Part shown: positions 54,503-64,000 of the stretch, in pieces
Layout: every line of letters begins with the position of its first letter
Numbering within the stretch: position 1 is the first letter of the stretch
Assembly (NCBI RefSeq): GCF_020509005.1
Contig: NC_063019.1
Coordinates: 3,100,001-3,164,000, forward strand
Length of the DNA stretch: 64,000 bases
Reading direction: 5' to 3'
DNA from: Fulvia fulva
Taxonomy: Eukaryota; Ascomycota; Dothideomycetes; Mycosphaerellales; Mycosphaerellaceae
Notes under the pieces: model-generated
Seen by the model: only the letters and a program-made list of their open reading frames with translations
Database searches by the model: none
What the model was told of the DNA's origin: nothing
Position numbers and translations under genes: made by a program

Positions 54503-57500
54503 AATAGTATATAGTAATTACGTACGGGGTCCTACGAACCTTTAATATATAAAGGGATATACTAAACCTCTAGAGGCAGAACTAGGTAATAGCACTAGGA
54601 CTATAGATTATAAAGACAGCGTAGGTTAAGAAGAAGATAGAGGAGGGCAAGAGGGCCTCCTCGCTAATCTTATAGGTTATAACACTAGAGCAAGCGAACA
54701 AGGTCTTAGACTAAGGGTTATACTAGGACTTTAAGAGGCTAGATATAGAAATCTATTAGAGCAACTATAGAATCCTTTAATATTTTAACTACTAACAGTA
54801 CGGACATATTATCCTAAAGTATAGCAAAGCTATACTAGTCTGCTCCTACTATACTAGTGATTACGCGACCTAAGAGTACCAAAAACGGAAGGAGGACATA
54901 AGATACGTAGTATATAGGAGAAAACACCCGGCATAGTCAAACTAATACCTAGTTAGACTATTAGCCTAGTGGAGAGCGCGGGAAGTAAGGGTAATAATAC
55001 TAACTAGGTTCCTAGTAGGTAAATAGAAACAACTAGAGAGAACTACCTACCCAAATAAGAGACCCCGGCTATAAGAGGAGCTATAAATAGTGCTAGTAAT
55101 AGGGAGACTAACGTTCTTATATAAGGCAGCGTAGAGTAATAGACAAATAAGAATCAACTCAATAATAGGGAGCTAACCCTAAAGGGAAGAACAGGAGGAG
55201 GGACGGGAAAACTAACAGTAAGACTAATAGTAAGACTAAACGGACCTAGACATAAATATGTCCTAATGCCTTATACTAGTAGACTATTAATCATTTAGTA
55301 TAATGTGAACAGAAGCAAAGACAAGGTCTAAAGGAGCTTTCTATAAGCCTTAGACCCGGAGGAACACTATATTATAGTAATATAGGAACTATAGATCAAC
55401 CTATACTCTAGGATTCTATCAACTATACGAGACCCGAGATACTACGTAGTAATAAATAGAATCGAGGGAGTCCTACGAACATATATCTATATTAGTAAGA
55501 AGGTACTAGTAGAGGACTAGTAGGCCTAGCCGAGAACCGATAGGGATATCACTATAGTATAGCTCAAAACAACTTAAGGCCAGGTCCTAATCTATAGCGT
55601 AAATAACCTACCTCTAGAGTCTAGAAGCAGTACATAACTATATACGCTAGGAAGGCTCCCGGAAGTAATAGACTAACAAAACCACAACATCGTAATAGGA
55701 GATTTCAACCTCTACTACCTAAAGTAGGGATCGGACTTCACCCTAGTACACCACTTCTTAGTAGAGAGGCTTATTAGTCAGATAGAAACAGCCTAAATGG
55801 ACTTGATTACGCTAAAGGGAATAGAAACTTGGGCTAGAAACAACAGTTCTAGTACGCTAGACCTATACTTTATGTCCTACGCCTTAATACGACGGGTAGA
55901 AAGCTATATAGTTAATGACTAACTAGAGTCCTTATTAGACCACTATCTAATCCAAACCGACATCTAACTTATAGTTAAGGAGGAGAGGGAACCTAAGAGG
56001 AGGCTCTACTAGAAGTAGGCCGAGTAGACACTAGTATAGTAGCGGCTAGAAGGCGAACTAGAACAGGTGAATATTAACGATATATATATAACGGAGGGAA
56101 TCGACTAAGCAGTAGAGTAGCTAATAGAAGCTATATAAAGGGTAGCCTAGGCCTATATACCTAAGAAGAGATGGTCGCTATACTAGAAGCTATACTAGAC
56201 ACTAGAGTATATAGCCAAAGTTAAGGAGGTAAGGACAGTAAGAAGGAGATAGGAGTAACGACGTACCTAAGCAAACTAGGAAGCCTATAATAACGCGTAC
56301 AAAGTAAAGAAGACGCAGATCAGAAGAGACAAGACGTAGGAGTAGAGGTCAACTATAGGGATGATTATAGAACACCCGGAACAAATCTAGAGACTAGTAG
56401 AATAGGCTAGGAAACTAGACGAGGAACGAAACTCCCCGCCCTAGTTTCCCTTAATATAGGACTAAGACGGGGAAACGTAAACCACTCCGATAGGGAAAGC
56501 GAAAGATTCGTAGACCACTTCTTTGGGACTTAGGTAGAGGTAGACCTAAGCAACATCCTAGGAACATATATTCCTCCGCTAAGGGAGGCTAACTAGTAAG
56601 TATCTACTATAGAGATCGGAAATATTACTAAGAAACTAAAGGGTAACAAAGCCCTAGGCCTAGATAAGATCCCTAACTATTACCTAAAAGCTAGTACTAG
56701 CCTTATTACTCTAGTGCTTACGCTAATCTTTACCTAGTATATAAAGTAGGGGTATTACCTAAAGGCCTTTAGGTAATTACTAACTTTCGTCCTAAGGAAA
56801 CCCTAAAAGGAAGACTTTACTAAGTTAAAGTCATATAGACCAATTGCGTTACTAAATATACTAGGGAAGCTCCTAGAGAAGGTCGTAGCTATAAGGCTCA
56901 CCGGAATAGTAGAAGAACATAACCTCCTCCCGGTAACGTAAATAGGGGGGAGATAAAAGAGATCTATCCTTATAGTAGTCGAACTGATTATAGAGCAAAT
57001 TAGACATATCTAGTACTATAGTAACAATAAGGTAGCCTTACTACTTTTACTAGACATATTAGGGGCTTTCGATAACGTGTCCTACGTAAGGCTCCTATAT
57101 ATCCTTAGAATAAAAAGTATCCTAGCCTAGATAGTACACTTTATATAGTCATTCCTTAAGGACAGAACAACCTAGATCCTCCTAGGGTCCTTTAAAGCCC
57201 CGTAGACCCTAATTACGAACACAGGCATCCTATAGGGCTCTACACTCTCCCCAATTCTGTTCCTCCTCTTTATAGCCGACCTAACCCTACTCCTAGAAAC
57301 AGTAAACACCTTAGTATTAGGGTTCGTAGATAATATAAATATCCTAGCGTAGTCGGGGTCTATAGAGGAAAATTACACACTCCTAGAGGAGAGATATAGA
57401 CAATACGAAAAGTAGGCAAGAGAGTATAGGGCAAAATTCGTACCGGATAAGTACTAACTTATCTATTTTAGTAAGGTAAAGACAAAACATAACTTAGTAG

Positions 57501-58855
57501 CACTAGTAAAAATCTAGGGGTTCGAGACCTATCCTATAAGGGAACTTAGAGTCCTTAGGATATAGCTAGACCCGAAACTTAGCTAGGGACCATAAGTAAA
57601 GAAGGCGTAAGCGAGAGCGGACACTAATAGACAATTAATCGAGAGACTTACTACGTCAACCTAGGGGGCGACCTTTATAAAGGCCTAGACTATATATAAC
57701 GCTATTGTTAAGCCCGTAATGCTATATAGAGTAGCAATTTAGGTAGCGGAAAAACACATCCTAAAGAGAATTAAGGACCCCCTTAATAGAGCGTAGGCAG
57801 CCTACCTAAAGAGAGTACTAGGGGTATACAAGTCAACCCCTTATAGGACAATAGAAGTGGAATCAGGTACAGCCCCTATAAGGGAGTACCTCTAGGGCAT
57901 AAGGTGTTAATACGTAGAGAAGACATTAGCATACCTAGCCTAGGGAAATATCTAAGTAGCTACTTAAAGGATAAGAACCTAGTAGGAGAGGAGGAGAAGA
58001 CCTAACCGGCCATATATAATCCTATAGAAGGAAGTAGACCTAAAAACATCATAGGAAATCCTAGTAGCCCTTAAATAGAGAGAAGCTCTAAGGGAGCAAG
58101 CTAACATAGGGGACAAAGGGAAAAAGAAGCAAAGCTAAGTAGAAAGGATCGTAGGTCACCTATAGGAAACGCGTTAGAACCAAAAACCGGTAAGGCTAGG
58201 AGCCCTACTAGCGGCCAGGACCTTCGGGAGGTATAACTACCTTATCTATAAAGACCTAAAGAGGGCGGAAGCAAGTATAGCTATCCAGATTCGCTCTAAG
58301 TACATTAGGCTAAGAGCATACTTGTACTAAAGAAGAGTCCTAGGATACGATTCTAAACGTTGCCCCTATAGCTACCTATCCTAAAACCCGGAGTATATAG
58401 TACTAAACTATACTAAGTAGGTAAAAGGGAGAAGCTAGTAGAGGGCGAAGGTATAAGACAGGCAATACTAGGCTATTATCTAGAACAGATAAAATATAAG
58501 GAGAGTAATAAGATAGATCCTTAACGAGGACTCCCTTAAGCAATTCTCCCTAGTAGTAGAAACGGACAGGTAGATAGAGAGGAGGGAGAGAGAGAGAAGA
58601 GCCGGGGAAACAGAAGGGAGAAAGGGAATCAAGAGGAGGACATTACTAGGGTTTCGGGCAAGGTAGTTATAGGGTAATAACTATAATACTAGCGTACCCT
58701 AAAGGAAGGAGAACGAAAGGACAAGATAGGAAAGAACGAGGAGGGCAAAGACGAGGAGGTTTTCATCCGTTAATCGGGTTTCCTACCTATACAAATAGAC
58801 CTAAATAGCAAGAGATCTATATAGGCTATAGGGTACTAAAACAGGCGAATGAATA

Positions 58856-58933
<78 letters not shown>

Positions 58934-58936
58934 ATA
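54503..58936 (+). mobile_element. LINE D, main part, RIP-saturated
   Basis: An ORF1-like region is followed by a degraded endonuclease near 55,795-55,960 (MDLITLKGIETWARNN and later LLDHYLIQTDI). RT comes next at about 56,640-57,450: KGNKALGLDKIPN, KSYRPIALLNILGKLLE, DILGAFDNVSYVRL, and FVDNINILAWSGS in place of FVDDTNILAW. A C-terminal LRAYLYxRRVLGYDSKRCPYSYLS knuckle region lies near 58,310-58,380. It ends with the shared 3' UTR and a long tetranucleotide tail. Confidence 0.8.
58856..58932 (+). repeat. (TCTA)n microsatellite, tail of LINE D
   Basis: About 19 tandem tetranucleotides. LINEs A, B, C and E end in shorter runs of the same unit, so it is an expanded retrotransposon tail. Confidence 0.93.
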
Positions 58937-59541
58937 GTAATATATTAGGAACTAATATGTTGATTATATTAGATGTCTATCTAAGCTAAAGGGGAGAGAA
59001 GGTATCTCCCTATAAGCTAAGTTATCGTAGATGCCTTAGGCTACTAGATCACTTCCTAATTATTAACTCCCTTTGAGATACTACATCTTAACACTCCTAC
59101 TTATCTCGTATAGGAGGTTATAGTCTGCTTACTTCCTATTAATAGTACTTAGACCTTTTTATAACAGGTTAAGCTAGCTTATGAACCTCTAGAAGTGTGG
59201 ACTAGTCTTTGGTTTTATAAACCCGTCTATAACTATCTTAGAGGTTAGGGTGTACTTAATAGTAATAAGCCTCCTCTACTAAAGTTTCCTAATAGCGTTA
59301 TAGGCAATATCAATATACTTCGACTTGTTATAAACATATATATCTTTTACTAGGGTAAGGGCAGCTTAATTGTCACCTCTTAATTAGACTAGTCTCAAAT
59401 TTGATATAGTCTCCTAGTTTCTAGTAATTCTTAGTTAATAGGAACAGTCTCCTACTATCTCTAGACAATCTATTTCTCTTAGTAGTGAAGCTAGGCATTA
59501 GGACTACTTTGTATATATATTTATAGCTATATATTTAGCCT
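58937..59541 (-). mobile_element. Copia fragment 'copia3' (part LTR and 3' end of pol)
   Basis: 58,937-59,093 equals the last two thirds of the copia1-type LTR, and 59,094-59,541 equals copia1 49,111 to about 49,558 with CA/TG to TA changes. It breaks off in mid-pol, where LINE E sequence starts. Confidence 0.85.
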
Positions 59542-61310
59542 ACCCCTCGACATTGTAGGAGCCTTTAACAACGTCTTATACTAAAGGCTAATATATATCC
59601 TATAGTAGAAAGGCATCTCCTAGTAGGTAACGAAGTTCGTCTACTCCTTTCTCTAGGAACGGACGACACACCTAGTCCTAGGAAGGTATACGTCCGACCC
59701 GGTAAAGGTAGAGGCTAGAATACCTTAGGGATCTACTCTCTCCTCTATCCTATTTCTAATACTTATGTCTAATCTAATCCCCCTACTCACCTCTCCGTAA
59801 ACCTTAGTATCAGGATTCGTAGACGATATAAACATTCTAGCCTAGTTAGACTCGATAGAAGAGAGCTATCGCCTCCTTAAAGATAGGTATAAGAAATACA
59901 AGGAGTAGGCAAAGAAGTATAGTACCTAGTTCGCCCCTAAAAAGTACTAACTTATACACTTTAGTAAAGCGAGAATATACTATAATATAAAGGCGGCGGT
60001 AAGAATCTAAGGCTACGAGACTAAGCTATTAGCGGAGCTACGAGTACTAGGGATCTAGCTCGACCCGAAGCTAAGCTAGAACGTATAGATTAAGAAAGCC
60101 TAGAGTCGAGCGTAAGTTAATAAGCCTCGAGAAAGAGGCTTACGGCGTCTATATAGGGAGTAATATTCGATAAGGTAAGAGTAATATATAAGGCGATCGT
60201 TAGACTAGCTATGTTATACGGGGCATAGATTTAGGGAATAGGAGGCGTAGGTAAGCTGATCCCGAAACGGATAGAGCAACCCCTAAATAGGATATAGGTA
60301 GGTAACCTACGTAGGATACTAGGCGTATATAAGACAACGTTAATAAGTACGGTAGAAATAGAGACGGGAACACTACTAATCGGCTAATATATCCGGGGAA
60401 TAAGAATGTAATACGCGGTAAAGCCGATAGACTACCTAGTATAAACAACGATCTAGGAGGTAAAGAATAAGATAGAAAGCCGCTACCGGAGAGGGGCCGG
60501 ATATAGGATAAGCTAAAAAGAGGATGACCTTACTACCTTTACGGCCGTATAGATAAGCACTAAATAGCTAGCACGAAAAGAGGAGGAGCGTAGGACTCGC
60601 TACGCCGGCGGGAGTAAGGCTAAGACCTAAAGCCTAGCGGAATAGATAGCGAGCTACCTATAGGAGTAGGACTAGAAAAGGAAGTTCCCTAAGACAATAG
60701 GCCCGATAGCACTCCGAGCCTTCTAGAGACACAATTACTAGCTATATAGGGACCTAATAAGGGCCGAAGTAAGTATAGCGATCCAAATTAGGTCCGAACA
60801 CATTAGGTTAAGGGCCTACCTGTTTAGAAGACGCGTACTAGACATCTATAGCCTAGCCTACTAGTGTGGCTACCCATCGTAAAACCTAGAACATATGCTA
60901 CTACGATGCCCGTAGTGGGCGAGAGGCAGGGGAAATTGGAGGCACCAAGCGGGAAGGAGAGACTACAAGTCAATCATTAGGGACAAAGGCAACATTCGCC
61001 GAATCTCTTAGTAGATACTACAGCAGGGATACCTCTAGCAGTTTAGCCTCGCTAGCGAGACGGAGGAGTGGATAGACAAGAGGCGGAAGCTAGGGGGTGG
61101 CAGATAGGGTAGTCATTAGGGCAGGCCTATGACACTAGCGTACCCCTAACAAGGGAAAATTAAGACAACAACTAGGAGGAAAAGACAGGCGGGAAGGAGG
61201 AGGGGTTTTCACTAACACGGTTTCCCCTCTATATATACGAAAACAAGATAGCATAGCTGCATAGGCCAAAGGGCACTACAACAGCTTAATGAAATATCTA
61301 TCTATCTATA
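59542..61310 (+). mobile_element. LINE E, 5'-truncated, RIP-mutated
   Basis: It opens in the middle of RT (LDIVGAFNNVxxxRLIYIL), then FVDDINILA near 59,816-59,845 and the C-terminal IAIQIRSEHIRLRAYLF near 60,770-60,820. The last 400 bp (60,890-61,290) retain more TG and CA than the rest. The 3' hairpin is at 61,201-61,228 and the (ATCT)n tail at about 61,294-61,310. Confidence 0.8.
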
Positions 61311-61421
61311 TATCGCGACTTCCGAAGATATACGACATCGCGGCTTCGAGTACGCGGAGTTACGGCTTTTTTTGTAAGCGGCGCTATATATAGTAGCGTC
61401 CTTATTATCGAGCTATCGAAG

Positions 61422-61621
61422 TGTTACGAGGCTCTAGTAGGCGAATATAGTAGTGGTTTATTAACGAAGTCGATAGCTAAAGAGAGAAGGTAGTTCTAAG
61501 AGAGAGAGGGCTTCTTAAGGGAAGCCGAGGTTACGCTCGGGCCGAGATTAGTCATTGATATTACGTGATCACGGATCACGTGACCCGCTCCAAATCCTCT
61601 ACTTATAGAGCTACCGTAATA
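61422..61621. repeat. Isolated LTR, about 200 bp, related to 22,576-22,760
   Basis: TGTTACGAGG...ACCGTAATA (TAACA before RIP). It shares long blocks such as AAGAGAGAAGGTAGTTCTAA with the LTR at 22,576. It has a short extra palindromic piece (GTGATCACGGATCAC). No purine tract adjoins it, so it is probably a solo LTR. Confidence 0.7.
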
Positions 61622-62463
61622 AGAAGGATAACTTCGAGATTAGTAATAAGGATTACTTTGAATCCTTTAAGCCTATTACGGATACCGTTATATCTAGCTA
61701 GATACCTAAGAACGTTAAAAACCGTATATCGGAATATCTAATAATAAGAGTCCTATTCGAGTATAAGGCTAACCTTGTTTACGAGCTACTCGAGTCTTAG
61801 TTGTTTATAGAAGAGATCGACGCCTACGACCTAGTAGGCGATAAGGTAGAATTAATTACAATCCGTATTCTAGTAAGTTACCCGGCTCTACTCTACTTTA
61901 TATACTAAGTACTCTAGTAACTAGTACTAGATAATAAGTTCTAGTTCCCGTACTAGGTAATAGAGTTAGGATCTATAATATAGTACGAGTAGCTTATAGG
62001 CTACGGTTATTACCTTAATAAGGAATAGGCTTAGCTTTAAGATATAGTCCTATAGAAGGCCTTATATACCGGCTATAACGTAGTTGTATAAACCGCTCTA
62101 TAGTAGCCTACGTTAGGTATAAAGCATATAGTATCTTAACCCGCGTCTATTAAGTAGCCCTCCCTTACTAATCCTCTACTAGCTTAATAGAGTTAGCTAA
62201 GACGTCTAGCTTTCTACGTACTAGGGCGGCTTCGTAACTCTAAGACCCCGTAGTATTAGAAGGTCTATTTAGCTCGACTTATACTAAAGTACTTTAAGGT
62301 ACTTAGCTACTTAGATACTACGGAGAACAATCTAGTATAGAAGCCTAATAAGGAGTACCCTAGTCTTACTACCGGCGATAACCTATACTACCCTACTCTA
62401 CTACTACTTTAACCTTACGTAGTCGCCGACTCGAAGGTTTAGCTAATCCGTAAGTAAGGATAT
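61622..62463. other. RIP-saturated sequence, family not recognised
   Basis: 842 bp with no open frame and almost no TG or CA. It is the local host of copia4. I see no RT, integrase or terminal repeat in it. Confidence 0.5.
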
Positions 62464-62698
62464 TATTAAGATGTAGCATCTTAAAGAGAGGTAACAATTA
62501 GGAAGTGATCTAGTAGCCTAAGGTATCTACGATAACTTAGCTTATAGGGAGATACCTTCTCTCCCCTTTAGCTTAGATAGACATCTAATATAATCAATAT
62601 ATTAGTTCCTAATATATTGCTATATACTCGTGCTATTAGTTAGTTAAAGATCGATCTCTTACTCTACTCCGCTGCTATCCACCCGTACCTGTTCAACA
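62464..62698 (+). repeat. 5' LTR of copia4
   Basis: It begins TATTAAGATGTAGCATC (TGTTAAG before RIP) and ends CTGTTCAACA, the same length as the copia1 LTRs. Confidence 0.9.
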
Positions 62699-63129
62699 GA
62701 TTATGAGCCCGGGTTTGTGCAGGAATAAGAGCAACCTATATCAGTACAGGTTACTTGTATCCCTTGCTATCGTAGCAGAAAACATCTGGGAATCAGAAGT
62801 CTACCCCCTCTATCCTATTAAGGAGCTTAGTTCGATACTAAGTAATAGGTAACCTAGATAAGGACTCTATACGGCTTACTTAAAGCTAATACCTTAAAGA
62901 TACTCTATAGGTAGAACTATATCGAGATACTATTAAGAAGGACTTTAAGTAAGTTATTTGAAGCTCTGCTAGGAGAGACAGACCTATATCCTAGCCCCGA
63001 GACCTTATACCGCTCCTTCTTTACTTTACTAAGTAGGCCTTAGTATCTATACCTACGAACTTTCCTATTCTATACTAGAAGCCTTAGTAGGATCTAAGCC
63101 ACCACTTTGGAATATATACACCTTGTTTC

Positions 63130-64000
63130 ATTACATCTAATCTATTATAGATTTATACTAAGAGAAGATAGAGGAGAAGGGAGGCAAAATCCTAATTCTT
63201 AGGAGGGACAATTAGAAGAGATAGTTCAACCTTTAGAGATATAAGATAGAGAGCCAATTAGCATTCTTTGCAATTAATAACCTAATAGAAGTGTCTTTTA
63301 ATAATATTAAGGGCAAGACTCTGAAACTCTAAGAAAAGGCTATAACTAAAGAGATCCTTAATACGCTAATATAGAGAAGACATAATATAGTGTACAACTT
63401 TAGTATCCTTAGTAGGATTATAGAAGAAGATGAATTTGAGCTTAAGGGCTAATATAAATCTAGAAGAGCTACTAAGAAGTAGGTATATCTCTAGAGCAAG
63501 TATAGCTAGGTGCTACTAACCTATATATATAAGCTTATAAAGCAATTTGTGACCTTTAAGATGAGTGAAGAGTTCACCATCAGATCTGCATAGACACACC
63601 TGGTTTCTCTTGGAAAAAGGATTGCTGATGTTGACCTAGAGGGTCAGCATTACAGGAAAGCTGATGTGAGGATGACCCAGCTCTTAAGCTCACTGCTACC
63701 TAACTACTATGTAGCCAGGGATACTATCATGGCTCAGCCAAAGATGGATCATAAAAGGACCTTAAAGATCCTTAAAGCTTAAGAAGCTAGGTTAGATCCC
63801 TCTAAGGCTAAGTATAGTATAGTAGCCACCTAGGTCAAGCCCTTAGATCTAGTAAGACTACTCTCCTACCTTCTCTATAAGAAGGATCATCTAATCAAGG
63901 ACTGCCCTAGTCTACCTAAGGCAAGAAAGGTCCTTAGATCTTATTCCTAACTACTATCTTCCTAGAATATAACATATATTAAGAAGAAGAGAACTCTACT
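63130..64000 (+). pseudogene. Gag of copia4, RIP-broken, continues past the window
   Basis: The text follows copia1 Gag: YTKRRxRREGRQNPNSxEGQ at the start, then FVTFKMSEEFTIRSA at 63,546-63,590, then ADVDLEGQHYRKADVRMTQ. Trp and Gln codons have become TAG. The segment 63,545-63,760 reads almost exactly as copia1. Confidence 0.88.

Larger units (their letters stand above)
62464..64000 (+). mobile_element. Copia element 'copia4', 5' part, cut by the window edge
   Basis: A 235-bp 5' LTR (62,464-62,698), primer site GATTATGAGCCCGGG (62,699-62,713), leader and gag, all on the + strand and collinear with copia1. Most of it is RIP-saturated. Two stretches are not: about 62,670-62,805 and 63,545-63,760. 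Confidence 0.9.

Noticed and set aside
58856..58932. CRISPR-like or telomere-like array
   Set aside because: It is a plain tetranucleotide run without spacers; the same unit ends every LINE here.
61422..61621. Complete LTR element between 22,576 and 61,621
   Set aside because: The LTR lengths differ (185 and 200 bp), the flanking 5-mers do not match, and other elements with their own TSDs break the interval.

Overview
The window is nuclear DNA of a filamentous ascomycete (Pezizomycotina). Short GT..AG introns, fungal protein families and a sharp switch to repeats carrying the RIP signature (CpA and TpG replaced by TpA, CpG kept) all point that way. A Dothideomycete-like source is plausible, but I cannot name the species.

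Bases 1 to about 15,230 are gene-bearing. In order they hold: exon 1 of a Yra1/ALYREF mRNA-export factor whose intron runs off the left edge; a 14-TM MFS drug antiporter whose frame is broken by one base; a small 2EXR-domain gene convergent with it; a repeat-rich spacer; a DUF924 gene divergent from an FAD monooxygenase; a possible small membrane protein; a disordered hypothetical protein; and a Golgi-type glycosyltransferase. They look like unrelated housekeeping and accessory genes, not a metabolic cluster.

From about 15,230 to 64,000 the sequence is nested transposable elements. Old layers are saturated with RIP and contain almost no TG or CA. Younger layers are clean or lightly hit. Main units: a 1.5 kb short LTR element (16,405-17,923, TSD CTCCT); a clean non-LTR element A with an open 880-codon RT frame and a 14-bp TSD (18,187-22,214); an LTR and remnant of another Gypsy (22,576-24,163); a Copia ('copia2') whose two 234-bp LTRs lie 24 kb apart (24,169 and 48,195, TSD TATAT) because LINE C, LINE B and a Gypsy pair are inserted in it; a complete lightly mutated Copia ('copia1', 48,876-54,497, TSD CTATC) inside RIP-degraded LINE D; and then fragments copia3, LINE E, a solo LTR and the start of copia4.

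The Gypsy pair is the most striking structure. A clean copy on the + strand (31,780-37,646) and a RIP-mutated copy on the - strand (37,645-44,852) form an inverted repeat with 5.87 kb arms of equal length. The clean copy has intact gag, a pol truncated before its chromodomain, and a textbook -1 frameshift signal between them. Other notable signals are a 3'-UTR hairpin and tail shared by all five LINEs, half-tRNA primer sites in three Copia copies, and unmutated patches inside a RIP-degraded Copia that look like gene conversion.
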